Source: Planctomycetaceae bacterium (GTDB lineage Bacteria; Planctomycetota; Planctomycetia; Planctomycetales; Planctomycetaceae). From it: a stretch of DNA of 44,798 bases. The stretch is taken from positions 1 to 44,798 of the forward strand of contig JAGQQG010000050.1 in the NCBI GenBank assembly GCA_020426325.1. The letters are read 5' to 3'. Position 1 is the first letter of the stretch; each line of letters starts with the position of its first letter. Of this stretch, positions 34,859 to 44,711 are shown one piece after another. A program made the translations under genes and the position numbers. The notes beneath the pieces were generated by a model that saw nothing but the letters and a program-made list of their open reading frames with translations, had not been told where the DNA came from and ran no database searches.

Positions 34859-36600
34859 ATTAGAAAACTCCCTCTGAGGGCATTTTGAATCAACTCAATC
34901 GCTCGAGGAATCACATTGGGCGAGTTCAAGGCGATGAGCAGCCGACACAGTTCGCGATTGGCATAGCTGCTGGTGTGCGGATATAGCGGATCGAGTCGAG
35001 CGAGGATTCGCTGCCGGTCTGCTTCAGAAGGAGGTCCCTGTCGAATCAGGCTCAGCTGCCAGACCCTCAGCGCGTCCAGCAACTGTTCTCGACTCAGTTC
35101 ATGCAACGGAAGGCGATCCATCGCAGCCAAAAGGTCCGACTGGTCCTGCGTCTGTCCCAGCCTCGCGAGCGCCAGCAGAGCGGCAATCGAGGCAATGGGC
35201 GAGGTCTCTCGCAAGGCACGCTCTCTCCATTGAGTCGGGTCTTGTCGTTCAAGTGCCAGCCTTGCAGTGGAGCGCAGCCAGCGGCCATGGCTGCTCAGAT
35301 ATGGCCAGATGATGTCGACGGCAGCCGAGTCCTGCCGTCGATGGAACTGTTCGAGCTCCCGACGAGTTTGCCGGGCTGCCGCTGCGTCACGACGAGCGGC
35401 GAATTGTTCGTCACTCAACTGTAGCGGTTCGACGACAGGGCCTTCGTAGGTGACCCGGTACAATCCCGACTGCGACCCACGTCCGCCGGTGATGAAGTAC
35501 ATGGCGCCATCCGGACCGAACATCAGGTCACAGACGTTGAGTGCTCCCCCTTCGAGGAAAACATCATACTGACAGTCATAACTGGCACCTTTGGGCGAAA
35601 CCTCGACGCGCAAGATGCGACCGTTCTGCCAGTCCCCCATGAATAATGATTGTTGATATTTCAACGGAAAGTTCGACCTCGTGCCGAACTCCATTCCGGT
35701 CGGCGATCCCAGCCCGGTGTCGAGAGTTGTGGGAAGGCTGTCCGCAAAGTAGGTCGGCCACTTTCCAGTGCCCCATCGCCAGCCATACTCGCCCCCTGAG
35801 ACAATGTGATTGAGACGCGTGGGCCGATACCACGGCAGTCCCACGTCCCATTCCATATCGGCATCGTAGGTGAACATCTCGCCGTCAGTGTTGAAGGCCA
35901 GATCAAACTGATTACGAAATCCGCCTGCGATCACTTCCCAATGCTGTCCATCAGGGTCAGTCCTCAGGATGTGCCCGACCCGTACCTCATCAACCGCATC
36001 GCGAGGCTCCGGCAACAGGTGATCGTCTCTTGGATCTCGATAGGGAGAATTCTCAGCCATGCCCTCGGGAATGGCCACATCGTTGCCGTTGATCACATAC
36101 AGCATGTCATCCGGTCCGAGCACGACCTGATTCGTGCCATGTCCAAAGCGGCTCTGATAGTCCATGGACTTCAACAGCGTCACATCTTCAAACTGATCAT
36201 CCCGATCAAGGTCGCGAAGCCGGTAGAACCCGCGGCTGTCCGTCGCACAGACGTACAAACTGTCGTGTGCGTAGAGCACACCACGGCAGTGCTTGAGCGT
36301 ATGTTCCAGCACCTCCAATCGGTCCACGCTGTCGCGTTGCTCGTTCAACGTCAGCCGTACAACGCCCCGTTTGTCACGACCGAGAATCAACCGGCCTCGG
36401 TCGTCGAAAGTCATGCTGATCCAGGAACCTTCACCCTTTTCTGCAGATCGCAACAGTTCGATATGAAACCCCTCCGGTCGTGTAATCACCTCGACAGGAG
36501 TTGCCTGTCCTCCGCCGGGAAGTTCGTCATCAGCTGGTAAATGCTGAATGAAACAGAGCAGGCACAACAGAACGATCGCGATCACAGGACGTTCTTTCAT
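34768..36600 (-). CDS. PVC-type membrane-bound dehydrogenase, truncated by the IS element
   Basis: The start at 36600 gives a signal peptide ([20 protein letters not shown]). A six-bladed beta-propeller of the PQQ/glucose-dehydrogenase-like type follows (about 30-400), with segments such as [41 protein letters not shown] and [24 protein letters not shown] split over about 370-395. After that come HEAT-like helices (about 415-577). Planctomycete proteins of this type usually continue with more HEAT repeats and a C-terminal CxxCH heme domain. Here the native sequence stops near residue 577 (ELIQNALRG), and the last 33 residues are read from antisense IS sequence. The missing heme end probably makes it non-functional. 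The 3' remainder is not on the other side of the element. Confidence 0.85.
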   Translation of the reverse strand: MKERPVIAIVLLCLLCFIQHLPADDELPGGGQATPVEVITRPEGFHIELLRSAEKGEGSWISMTFDDRGRLILGRDKRGVVRLTLNEQRDSVDRLEVLEHTLKHCRGVLYAHDSLYVCATDSRGFYRLRDLDRDDQFEDVTLLKSMDYQSRFGHGTNQVVLGPDDMLYVINGNDVAIPEGMAENSPYRDPRDDHLLPEPRDAVDEVRVGHILRTDPDGQHWEVIAGGFRNQFDLAFNTDGEMFTYDADMEWDVGLPWYRPTRLNHIVSGGEYGWRWGTGKWPTYFADSLPTTLDTGLGSPTGMEFGTRSNFPLKYQQSLFMGDWQNGRILRVEVSPKGASYDCQYDVFLEGGALNVCDLMFGPDGAMYFITGGRGSQSGLYRVTYEGPVVEPLQLSDEQFAARRDAAAARQTRRELEQFHRRQDSAAVDIIWPYLSSHGRWLRSTARLALERQDPTQWRERALRETSPIASIAALLALARLGQTQDQSDLLAAMDRLPLHELSREQLLDALRVWQLSLIRQGPPSEADRQRILARLDPLYPHTSSYANRELCRLLIALNSPNVIPRAIELIQNALRGSFLIHDLTGASRLSMRWIMLIWIRASLVSGLRS

Positions 36601-36949
36601 GGGTGGATTTCCGGGGTAACGGTTCAGAACAGAGCGATCAGGGATCTGAGGTCGAATTGGACGGCGAATGGATTCAAGGTGGAGGAGTCGACAATTCAAC
36701 GTCAGGAGGTGACTGGAGGGATGCAACCGCGGGATCTGAACATGATCCATCTCCGGATCAAACGATGCAACTCAACATTGTCCGACGGAGTCGCGGATCT
36801 CCAGTGATTGCTACTGCAATGCGTCGGGGATCTCGCTTGTTACGCTCGTGAAGGACAGGTCTGCTTGCGGCGGCCATGCGCCGTGGAGTAGATTGAAATT
36901 CCTGATGCCGACCCGTTGAACCCACCTGCCTGCGACGGGAATCTCTTTC
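36601..36949. other. Divergent promoter region, no gene seen
   Basis: This 349-base stretch separates the divergent dehydrogenase and DUF1549/DUF1553 genes. Frames on both strands are short and without recognisable content. Promoters for both directions should lie here, but I cannot single out a convincing pair of boxes. Confidence 0.45.
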
Positions 36950-39900
36950 ATGCCGTCCTTCTTCGTGCCTCCCTGTCTGCGGACCACGCTCATCATCGTA
37001 TCGATGGTGCTGTTCTCGGCCACTTCGCAGGCGGACGCGCCCCGCGAGGGGTTAATCCTCTGGCTCGACTCGGCCGATCTCGATGGTGATGGGAACACGT
37101 CGAACGAAACTTTGTCAGGGGAGCCGGTCACACGTTGGGTCGACAAGAGTTCACAGGGAAATCACCTCGCACAACCCCTTGCTGAGCGCCAACCAGCGGT
37201 TGAAAGGGATTCTGCGAGCGATCAGCCCGTGGTCCGGTTTCATGGTGACGACTTCCTCGCGCTGGACAGACTGAACGGTCTAAGGATCGGCGACCAGATG
37301 TTTCATCTGGTGATCGTGATGCACGCTCCGGCTGAGTCCGAGCACCTATCACAACGAATTCTCGACTTCGAGTCGCGCGACTCGGATGGGAGTGTGCCCA
37401 AGCGACGGGGATTCTGGGTCGGGGATCAACAAGGTCGCAAGTTGGTCCGGTTCGGCATCAATGAAGGGGACGAAGGCGAAGGGCTGCATGTTGCTTGGGA
37501 CGGAGAGCCACATCTGCTGGAATTGGTTTACACATCAGAGCAGATGTTCGAGATGTATTTTGACGGTCAGCGTGAACGCCGGGCGATGTTCAATGGGACT
37601 CACTTTCTCGGCTTGACGGACCATGTCTCGCTCGCCCTCGGACAGCACATTCACTGGGAAGACAGCGAGCAGACGTTCTATCAGGGTGATTTGGGCGAGG
37701 TGCTCTTCTACAACCGGCCGCTCTCCACGATCGAACGGCAGGAAGTGAATCGGTATCTCACCGAGAAGTTCTCGCTGAGCACTGAACTGGCAGAGATCCC
37801 TCAGTTTGAGACGGAAGTGCAACCGATCCTTGCGAAACATTGTTTCGATTGCCACGGCGACGAGACTCGCGAAGCTCAGCTCGATCTAAGAGCCGTCTCA
37901 TCGATGTTGATCGGTGGCGAAGCCGGTCCGGTGATTGTGCGCGGCGAGCCCGAGTACAGCGAACTCTTCACCCGGATCGAATCCGGACAGATGCCCCCTG
38001 AGGGAGAAGAGCGGCTGACGGAAGACGAACTCCACATCATTCGCGAGTGGATTGAAGCCGACGCGCCTGCCGAGGAACAGGTTGTCATCTCTGCTCCGCC
38101 GTCCAAGATCACCGATGAGGACCGTCAGCACTGGGCATGGAACAAGCCGCAACATCACGAACCGCCCGAGGTGCATCAGGTCGAACGTGTATCGAACGAC
38201 ATTGACCGATTCGTCCTCGCACGGCTCGAAGATGCGGGGCTGTCATACTCGCGTGAAGCTGATGCCCATTCGCTTGTCCGTCGTGTTTACTTCGACCTGA
38301 TCGGTCTGCCGCCGTCGCCTTCGGAAGTTCAGCAGTTTGTTGATGACACGAGCCCCGGCGCCTACGAGCGGCTGATCGACCGAGTACTCGAATCGCAGCA
38401 CTTCGGCGAACGTTGGGGACGTCACTGGCTGGACGTCGTTGGGTTCGTTGACGTCCACGGCAGCGACAACGATTTCGCCATCATCAAGCCCCTTCCGGGA
38501 AAGTGGCGATACCGCGACTACGTTGTCCGTTCGTTCAATCAGGACAAACCGTTCGACCGGTTCATCACCGAACAACTGGCGGGGGACGAGCTTTGCGACT
38601 GGCGTTCAGCTGAGACGTTCACTCCCGAGATGTTGGACAACCTGATCGCAACGACCTTCCTGTTGTGTGCGAACGATGATTCCAGTCAGAACGAACTCAA
38701 CACGCCGGACATCCGACATCATGTGCTGCAGCGAACGAGCGAAACCGTCGCCAACGCGCTGCTGGCGGTGACGATGGAATGTGCCAAGTGTCACGATCAC
38801 AAGTACGAGCCAATCTCCCAGTACGATTACTACAGCTTCGAGTCGATATTTGCACCCGTGTTTAATGTGCACAACTGGGTGACTGCGGAGAACCATGTCA
38901 GGCCTGACGTCTCTGATGCAGAACGTGCCGAGATCGATCAAGCGAACGCCACCATCAATTCGCGGATCGATGGGCTGACCAAGCGTGGCGATGAAATTCA
39001 TCTGACCTGCCGGGGGCGAATCCTGCAACAACGGCTTGACGAATTGTCAGAAGACATCCGTGACGCCGTGAAGACGGCAATTGAGACTCCCGCAGACAAT
39101 CGTACGGACGAACAGAAGCAGCTGGCCGAGGCGCACGAATCGTCCATCGTGCCCAGTGATGAGCAAATCGAGGCCGCTTTGACTGACGAAGAACGTCACG
39201 AGTGCTCTGAGATCGAACGAGAGACGGCCGACATGCGAGCCTGCCTGCGCAGTTACGACCAGATCACCTGGGCCGTAGAAAATGCAGCTCCACCGGCCAC
39301 CCATGTCCTTCGCCGGGGCAACTATTTGCGTCCCGGATTGGAGGTGCATCCTGCATTGCTCGACATCCTGACGGAAGAATCGACGCAGGTCTTCAGGTCG
39401 GAATCTGAGGACTTGACCGCGACGAGCGGACGACGTCTGGAACTGGCCCGTCGACTCACGGACTCCGACACGCTTGCAGGAAGCTACGCTGCCCGGGTGA
39501 TCGTCAACCGGCTCTGGCAGCAGTTGTTTGGTCGGGGGATCGTCGAAACGAGCGACAACTTCGGCGTGTCCGGTTCGCCCCCCTCGCACCCAGAACTGCT
39601 CGACTGGTTGACGATGGAGTTTGTTCGCGAAGGATGGCGAGTCAAGCCGCTTGTCAAGTTGATGATGATGTCGAGTGTGTACCGGCAGACATCGATGACT
39701 GACGACACGTCCGAACCTGTTGAAACGGTCGACCCGGCAAATAAACTCCTGTGGAGAATGAACCTCAGGCGGCTGGATTCGGAGCAGATCCGCGATGCCA
39801 TGCTGACCGTCAGCGGCAAGCTCGACCCGTCGATTGGCGGCGAGCCACTCCCGCTGGACGTGCAGCCGGACGGGATGGTCCTCATCAAGCAGGACGGTCT

Positions 39901-40336
39901 GCCTTATCCGGAATCGCAATGGCGTCGCAGCATCTACGTGCTCGCGCGACGGAACTATCAGCTCACTATGCTCCGCATGTTTGATCAACCGATCGTGACA
40001 CGCAACTGCTCGTTGCGCAAGCCGACGGCTGTTGTCACACAGTCGCTGACCTTGTTGCACGATGATTTCGTCTTGGAGCAGGCCCAGTTCATGGCCGATC
40101 GAGCGAGGGATGAGTCTGCCGATCACGACTCCGCAGCACTGATTTCCTGGGCTTTCATGGCTGCGCTCGGTCGACCAGCCGACGCAGAAGAGACGGCATG
40201 GTCTGTGGAACTGCTGACTCGTCATGCAGCACGCTATCAGGAAGATGGGATGGAGGCGGAACAGGCCAATCTGAAGGCGCTGTCTGACGTCTGCCACATG
40301 CTGATGAACACGAATGAGTTTCTGTATTTGCCATGA
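36950..40336 (+). CDS. LamG / cytochrome c (PSCyt1) / DUF1549 / DUF1553 protein
   Basis: A 1128-residue exported protein typical of planctomycetes. In order: a signal peptide (about 1-29); a LamG-like concanavalin-fold domain (about 32-275, [28 protein letters not shown]); a Planctomycete cytochrome C domain with heme motif CFDCH (298-302) and the distal SGQMPP (346-351); DUF1549 (about 415-625) with a second motif CAKCH (611-615) followed by DHKYEPIS; a helical insert; and DUF1553 (about 820-1110, [23 protein letters not shown] split before GRG). It probably carries electrons in periplasmic breakdown of complex substrates, though the substrate is unknown. Its stop overlaps the start of the DUF1501 gene (ATGATGA), so the two are translationally coupled. 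Confidence 0.95.
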   Translation: MPSFFVPPCLRTTLIIVSMVLFSATSQADAPREGLILWLDSADLDGDGNTSNETLSGEPVTRWVDKSSQGNHLAQPLAERQPAVERDSASDQPVVRFHGDDFLALDRLNGLRIGDQMFHLVIVMHAPAESEHLSQRILDFESRDSDGSVPKRRGFWVGDQQGRKLVRFGINEGDEGEGLHVAWDGEPHLLELVYTSEQMFEMYFDGQRERRAMFNGTHFLGLTDHVSLALGQHIHWEDSEQTFYQGDLGEVLFYNRPLSTIERQEVNRYLTEKFSLSTELAEIPQFETEVQPILAKHCFDCHGDETREAQLDLRAVSSMLIGGEAGPVIVRGEPEYSELFTRIESGQMPPEGEERLTEDELHIIREWIEADAPAEEQVVISAPPSKITDEDRQHWAWNKPQHHEPPEVHQVERVSNDIDRFVLARLEDAGLSYSREADAHSLVRRVYFDLIGLPPSPSEVQQFVDDTSPGAYERLIDRVLESQHFGERWGRHWLDVVGFVDVHGSDNDFAIIKPLPGKWRYRDYVVRSFNQDKPFDRFITEQLAGDELCDWRSAETFTPEMLDNLIATTFLLCANDDSSQNELNTPDIRHHVLQRTSETVANALLAVTMECAKCHDHKYEPISQYDYYSFESIFAPVFNVHNWVTAENHVRPDVSDAERAEIDQANATINSRIDGLTKRGDEIHLTCRGRILQQRLDELSEDIRDAVKTAIETPADNRTDEQKQLAEAHESSIVPSDEQIEAALTDEERHECSEIERETADMRACLRSYDQITWAVENAAPPATHVLRRGNYLRPGLEVHPALLDILTEESTQVFRSESEDLTATSGRRLELARRLTDSDTLAGSYAARVIVNRLWQQLFGRGIVETSDNFGVSGSPPSHPELLDWLTMEFVREGWRVKPLVKLMMMSSVYRQTSMTDDTSEPVETVDPANKLLWRMNLRRLDSEQIRDAMLTVSGKLDPSIGGEPLPLDVQPDGMVLIKQDGLPYPESQWRRSIYVLARRNYQLTMLRMFDQPIVTRNCSLRKPTAVVTQSLTLLHDDFVLEQAQFMADRARDESADHDSAALISWAFMAALGRPADAEETAWSVELLTRHAARYQEDGMEAEQANLKALSDVCHMLMNTNEFLYLP

Positions 40337-41769
40337 TGAATCGCATTCCACTTCCATCGTTATCTCGTCGTCAGCTTCTCAAGCTGACCGGTATGGGGTT
40401 CGGCGAACTGGCGTTCGCATGCATCTCCGGTGAGCTGGAAGCAGCAACGAGTGGAGCAGGCGATGACCTGCGACCGCGAGCGAAGCATTTCGCGGCCCCG
40501 GCCAAATCGGTCATCATGCTCATGCAGAACGGCGGCCCCGGCCAGATGGACCTGTTCGACCCCAAGCCCGAGCTGACGAAATTCAGCGGCAAGATCCACA
40601 CCGAGAAAGTAGAGATGTTCCAGCCGGGAAGTGAAGGAAACACGCTGCTTGGCAGTCCGCTCGCGTTTCGCCACTACGGTGAGTGTGGCATGGAGATGTC
40701 GACAATCCTGCCCCATCTCGGTTCGATTGCTGACGACATTTGTCTGGTGCGGTCTGCCTACAACTACCACAATAATCACACCGAATCGCTCGTGGCTTTC
40801 AACACGGGGAAGATCTTTCAGGGACGGCCGGCACTCGGGTCATGGATCAGTTACGCGCTGGGGACGGAGAATCAGAACCTGCCCGCGTACATCGTGCTCC
40901 GCGATCCGGGTGGATACAACACGAGTGGAACCCTGCTTTGGGACAATGGCTGGATGCCCTCGCTCTACGCAGGGACAGAGGTCGCCACAAAGGGGACACC
41001 GGTCCTCAATCTGAACCCGACCGAGGCTGTCCCTCCAGACGTGAAGCGAGACAACCTCGATCTGCTCGCCAAGCTCAACCAACGTCATCAGCGAGACTTC
41101 CCCTACGAGTCGGCTCTAAACGCCCGTATCCAGAACTACGAACTCGCTGCACGCATGCAACTGGCCGCAGCTGAGTTGCTCGACTTGTCGGGTGAGACAG
41201 ATGCGACTCGCAAGCTGTACGGTCTCGATAACCCGGACACGGCACTCTATGGCCTGCGGTGTCTGATGGCCCGCCGACTGGTGGAATCCGGAGTCCGGTT
41301 CGTCCAGATTCTTCCGCCGATCAAACCTCAGTCACAGCCCTGGGATGCACATAACGATAGCAAGTCGCAGAACGAACAGATCTGTATTCAATGTGACCAG
41401 CCGTCAGCTGCACTCATTCAGGACCTGAAGCAGCGCGGGCTCCTCGATTCGACGGTCGTGCTCTGGTCGGGAGAGTTTGGTCGTCTGCCGGTCTCACAGA
41501 ACGGCAAAGGCCGCGACCATAACCGCAACGCGTTCAGCCTGATTCTGGCGGGCGGGGGCTTCAAGTCGGGATATGTTCACGGTGCCACCGATGAAATCGG
41601 CTACAAGTCTGTGGAAGGCCGTATGAGTGTCAACGATCTGCACGCGACGATCCTGCACCAGCTGGGCCTCGACCACGAACGCCTGACTTACACCCATCAC
41701 GCTCGTCCTGAGACCATGACTGATGCTGTGGTCACTGGTGCAAAGGTGATTGATGAGATGATCGCTTGA
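40333..41769 (+). CDS. DUF1501 protein with Tat signal
   Basis: A 478-residue alkaline-phosphatase/sulfatase-fold protein of the DUF1501 family, the standard partner of DUF1549/DUF1553 cytochromes in planctomycetes. The N-terminus has a twin-arginine signal (SRRQLLKLTGMGFGELAFA), so it is exported folded, possibly with a metal. Other family segments are MLMQNGGPGQMDLFDPKPEL (57-76), NYHNNHTESL, VVLWSGEFGRLP near 374 and RDHNRNAFSLILAGGGFKSG near 390. Its catalytic role is not established. It overlaps the upstream gene by four bases. Two short hairpins lie about 60 bases after the stop. Confidence 0.95.
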   Translation: MMNRIPLPSLSRRQLLKLTGMGFGELAFACISGELEAATSGAGDDLRPRAKHFAAPAKSVIMLMQNGGPGQMDLFDPKPELTKFSGKIHTEKVEMFQPGSEGNTLLGSPLAFRHYGECGMEMSTILPHLGSIADDICLVRSAYNYHNNHTESLVAFNTGKIFQGRPALGSWISYALGTENQNLPAYIVLRDPGGYNTSGTLLWDNGWMPSLYAGTEVATKGTPVLNLNPTEAVPPDVKRDNLDLLAKLNQRHQRDFPYESALNARIQNYELAARMQLAAAELLDLSGETDATRKLYGLDNPDTALYGLRCLMARRLVESGVRFVQILPPIKPQSQPWDAHNDSKSQNEQICIQCDQPSAALIQDLKQRGLLDSTVVLWSGEFGRLPVSQNGKGRDHNRNAFSLILAGGGFKSGYVHGATDEIGYKSVEGRMSVNDLHATILHQLGLDHERLTYTHHARPETMTDAVVTGAKVIDEMIA

Positions 41770-41828
41770 ACGATGCCATTTCGCGAAAGCGAACTGATAC
41801 CAGGCAAACTGATTGCTCGATACCCCTC

Positions 41829-41862
41829 GACTGCAAATGCAGTCAGGCTGAATGACATTCAG
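41829..41862. repeat. Two short perfect hairpins after the DUF1501 gene
   Basis: GACTGCA-AA-TGCAGTC (41829-41844) and CTGAATG-A-CATTCAG (41848-41862) follow each other three bases apart, between two convergent genes. The second covers the last bases and stop of the small membrane protein gene at 41859. There is no T-run on either side. They may act as a bidirectional transcription end, or belong to the palindromic repeats seen at 4475 and 28116; the stem sequences differ from those. Confidence 0.45.
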
Positions 41863-42137
41863 GCTTCGAGAAACTTACGTGGCAGGGCGATGGAGTAGAG
41901 GACGGTGAGGCCGCCTGCTGCCAGGAGAGTGATGGGCATCCATTGGGGGGGCGAGAACTCGCGTTTCGTCAACGGGGAGACGCGAATGAAGACTTGTGGC
42001 ATTCGGGCCTGCTGCATTTCAGTGGCGTTTCTCAGCGTCACACGGTCCACGAACAGGAGGGTGCTCCCGGTCATCATCAGCGCAAGACCAAACCCGATGA
42101 CACAGGGTCGGACGAGTCGGATGATGAGGGCACGCAT
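41859..42137 (-). CDS. Small two-helix membrane protein, function unknown
   Basis: A 92-residue frame with two hydrophobic segments (about 8-29, CVIGFGLALMMTGSTLLFV, and 67-85, MPITLLAAGGLTVLYSIAL) joined by a polar loop of about 35 residues. The regular membrane pattern makes it more likely real than the overlapping plus-strand frames (41905-42284), which are Arg-rich. No clear Shine-Dalgarno is present, and I do not recognise a family. It converges on the DUF1501 gene. Confidence 0.55.
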   Translation of the reverse strand: MRALIIRLVRPCVIGFGLALMMTGSTLLFVDRVTLRNATEMQQARMPQVFIRVSPLTKREFSPPQWMPITLLAAGGLTVLYSIALPRKFLEA

Positions 42138-42417
42138 AAGCGGGAGGCGGAATCAACGATATGGAAACGAATCGGCGCGTCCCTGCAACTCGAGATATCG
42201 AACCCACGAGATTCACACATGACCGATGATTGGTTGTTCTTGTGCATTTCACGTGAACTGCGGGAAATGAAGGGATCATCCTAAGAAATCCGGTCCTGTT
42301 GATACTGTCGATTCTGGAATTCCTCCTGCTGGATTCGACCTGATGGCTCCGCTACAGTGTTGCCTATTCATCAGCCATCATCGCTGCGACGGTCCGGAGA
42401 GAGAGAAAGGCAACATC

Positions 42418-43494
42418 GTGGACGCAAACATCGTACTTCTACCGGGTGACGGAATTGGACCGGAAATTGTGGCTCAGGCGGAGCGAGTGTTGCAGGTCGT
42501 TGCTGAGCAACATGGACATGAGTTTCACCTGTCGAGCCACCCGATCGGTGGGTGTGCCATTGACGAGTTCGGCGATCCGTTGCCAGAGTCCACCCTGAAG
42601 GCTTGCCGCGAGTCTGACGCAGTCCTGCTTGGCGCCGTCGGCGGGCCGAAGTGGGACGATCCACACGCCAAGACCCGCCCGGAAGCAGGACTCCTGAAGA
42701 TCCGCAAGGAACTCGGACTGTTCGCAAACCTCCGCCCCATCAATCCGAACCCCGCCTTGCTCGATTCGTCGCCGCTTAAGCGACATATCATCGAAGGCAC
42801 GGACATCCTGTTCGTTCGAGAACTGACCGGAGGCATCTACTTCGGAGACTCGGGCGTTCAAGAGAAGGATGGCGAGAAGACCGCTTTTAATACCATGGTT
42901 TACTCACAATCCGAGGTGAAGCGAGTTGTGCGAGTGGCCGCTGCCGCTGCCCTGAAACGACGGGGCAAGCTCACGTCCGTGGACAAGGCAAACGTGCTCG
43001 AAGTCTCTCGTTTGTGGCGTCACACGGCTGAGCAGGTGGTCAAGACCGAGTTCCCGACGCTCGAGTACGAGGTCGTTCTTGTCGATGCGATGGCCATGCA
43101 CCTCATTTCCCGACCACGAGACTTTGACGTCGTAGTCACGGGCAACATGTTCGGAGACATCCTGACTGACGAAGCATCAATGTTGCCCGGATCGCTCGGA
43201 CTGCTCCCGTCAGCCTCTGTCGGAGAATCGGGTCCCGGACTGTTCGAGCCGATTCACGGCTCAGCTCCGGATATCGCCGGCAAGGGGATTGCCAATCCGC
43301 TTGCCACAATTCTCGCGACGGCCATGCTGCTCCGGCACTCGTTACATCTCGAAACCGAGGCTGCTGCGATCGCAGCGGCCGTCACCAGGGTTCTGGATGC
43401 TGGCCATCGCACAGCCGACATTGCCCGATCCGGTGAGACATCGGTGGGCACGGTTGCAATGGGAGACCTTGTATTGGTGGAATTGGCAAGCTGA
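42418..43494 (+). CDS. leuB: 3-isopropylmalate dehydrogenase
   Basis: Oxidises and decarboxylates 3-isopropylmalate in leucine synthesis (NAD-dependent, soluble). The GTG at 42418 is chosen because GAGAAAGG lies about seven bases before it and the protein then opens NIVLLPGDGIGPEIV, as homologues do. The frame is open to 42343. The 358-residue product shows GPKWDDP and LLKIRKELGLFANLRP (substrate and loop Arg residues), VRELTGGIYFG, SVDKANVLEVSRLWR, VDAMAMHLI, and the cofactor region GLFEPIHGSAPDIAGKG. Length is normal. leuC and leuD are not in the window. Confidence 0.96.
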   Translation: MDANIVLLPGDGIGPEIVAQAERVLQVVAEQHGHEFHLSSHPIGGCAIDEFGDPLPESTLKACRESDAVLLGAVGGPKWDDPHAKTRPEAGLLKIRKELGLFANLRPINPNPALLDSSPLKRHIIEGTDILFVRELTGGIYFGDSGVQEKDGEKTAFNTMVYSQSEVKRVVRVAAAAALKRRGKLTSVDKANVLEVSRLWRHTAEQVVKTEFPTLEYEVVLVDAMAMHLISRPRDFDVVVTGNMFGDILTDEASMLPGSLGLLPSASVGESGPGLFEPIHGSAPDIAGKGIANPLATILATAMLLRHSLHLETEAAAIAAAVTRVLDAGHRTADIARSGETSVGTVAMGDLVLVELAS

Positions 43495-43580
43495 TCGAAG
43501 GGATGACTTTCGTATCGATCCTCTCACGACGGTTGAGCCGTCGGCTTCGGAAGACCAACATGACTCCCATCGGATGCGGT

Positions 43581-44045
43581 TCACTCAGATGAAGTCGGTG
43601 CCCCGTTGGACGATTGATCATGTCCATTCGAGAGCTGTGCCCTCAACGCTGCCGCCTCACGCTCCAGTTTGCGTTGTTCTGCCCGGATGCGGTTGAGGGC
43701 AATAGTGGTGTGAACCTTGGTCGATGCCAGATCACCTATCGCCAACATCACCAGCCACATCACAAGCAACAGGACCACGATCCAGTACGCTGCAAACCAT
43801 CCGGGCGCACCTGCGAAGACGCGGACGAGGTCGCCCAAAGGGAGCATAAGGCCAATCACAGTCAGCAATCCGGATGCCTGCATCCGCCGGCGATAGCGGC
43901 GTCCGAGGAACGATCGATCTTCTTCATCCAGTTCGGGGTCAGCCTGTTGTTGCTCCCACACACGTTTGTGTGATCGCAGCATCAGGATGCCGCCGACGAT
44001 GAGTGCCCCCCCGAAGGCAGCTGATACGAACCAACTCCTATCCAC
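43581..44045 (-). CDS. Predicted membrane protein with C-terminal coiled coil
   Basis: With the GTG at 44045, preceded by GAGGA at eight bases, the product has 154 residues. A start at 44129 would add 28 residues without membrane or domain content. One hydrophobic helix at the N-terminus (about 5-24, WFVSAAFGGALIVGGILML) is followed by a charged loop (RRYRRR). Two more close helices come next (ASGLLTVIGLMLPLGDLV and WFAAYWIVVLLLVMWLVMLAIG), and a basic/acidic helical tail (RAEQRKLEREAAALRAQL) ends the protein. I do not recognise the family. It converges on leuB. A weak 6-bp palindrome at 43527-43543 lies between the two stops. Confidence 0.65.
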   Translation of the reverse strand: MDRSWFVSAAFGGALIVGGILMLRSHKRVWEQQQADPELDEEDRSFLGRRYRRRMQASGLLTVIGLMLPLGDLVRVFAGAPGWFAAYWIVVLLLVMWLVMLAIGDLASTKVHTTIALNRIRAEQRKLEREAAALRAQLSNGHDQSSNGAPTSSE

Positions 44046-44274
44046 CGCAATATTCCTCGGATCAGACAGCACTTTGCGTTCAGTGACTCTTCTCGAATGC
44101 AGAGCCTGCAAAACCAGGCCGTCAATCACATCCTAGCGGACGGCTTCTGTTAATGCATCATCCTCAGGGCATACGCACCGATTGATCGACGTACGTGCTG
44201 ATGGGAGGGTATTTTTTTGCTGGCGTGAGGTTGAGTGTGAGGGCGTGTACGACGTCGGGCCTTGCGGAGTGGCA

Positions 44275-44510
44275 GGAGCAGCTGGTCATGGATGAAACGG
44301 CACAGGAGTTTGTGAAACTCTGACACAATGCTTTGCGGATCTCGAAGACCCGCGGGTGCAGGCGTCGTGCGATCATTTGCTGATCGATATTCTGGCGATC
44401 ACGATCCTCGGGGTGAGTTGCGGAGCCGGTGACCGGCGGTGATCGAATACGTGCCCGCGAGTGCATGAGAGACTTCTTCGAGTTCAGGCCAACTCACACG
44501 CTCGCTTTAC
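44275..44510 (+). pseudogene. Decayed ISAs1-family transposase fragment
   Basis: Pieces of one N-terminal transposase region lie in different frames. MDETAQEFVKL starts at 44288. QCFADLEDPRVQASCDHLL and the following DILAITILGVSCGA are read from about 44323 to 44440. ARECMRDFFEFR and then THTLA are read from about 44453 to 44507. This matches the ISAs1 / H-repeat opening (FADLPDPR..., LLDI..., CGA, ARE..., ...FF). At least two frameshifts, and loss of the rest of the gene, make it a relic. The remaining sequence up to 44711 shows nothing recognisable. Confidence 0.7.
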
Positions 44511-44711
44511 AGACGAACCACAGGCCTCGCATCGAGAGTACAGATAAAGGTACTTGGAGGCGTCCCATGCTCGTGCCATTCAATGCACGATTCAGCGGTG
44601 ATAGCCGAGACAAGGAGATTCTTGGCAGGCTCTTACCAACACTCCGATAAGTTGATATTACCTTGTTGGCCGGGAGTTTGCGAGACTTCCGGACAGGAAA
44701 GCCACGGTGAC

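Larger units (their letters stand above)
33970..34869 (+). mobile_element. IS5-family insertion sequence, inactivated
   Basis: About 900 bases, bounded by imperfect inverted ends. The left end reads AGTCTTCTAATT at 33970-33981. The right end, on the minus strand from 34869, reads AGTTTTCTAATT. Further partial matches run inward (GAGAGG against GACAGG). It carries one transposase gene broken by a 14-bp duplication. No exact target duplication is visible: the bases outside read CTTAG (33961-33965) and, a few bases beyond the right end, CTGAG, which differ at one position. The exact outer boundary is uncertain by a few bases. Confidence 0.8.

Noticed and set aside
39047-40357. 436-residue minus-strand frame
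   Set aside because: Antisense to the DUF1553 part of the cytochrome gene; rich in His, Arg and Gln with no domain.
41905-42284. Overlapping plus-strand frames opposite the small membrane protein
   Set aside because: Arg-rich, without hydrophobic pattern. The minus frame has two clear membrane helices.
43527-43543. Hairpin CGACGG-TTGAG-CCGTCG as a terminator between leuB and the convergent membrane gene
   Set aside because: The stem is only six bases and no T-run follows on either strand. Mentioned in the neighbouring entry but not called.
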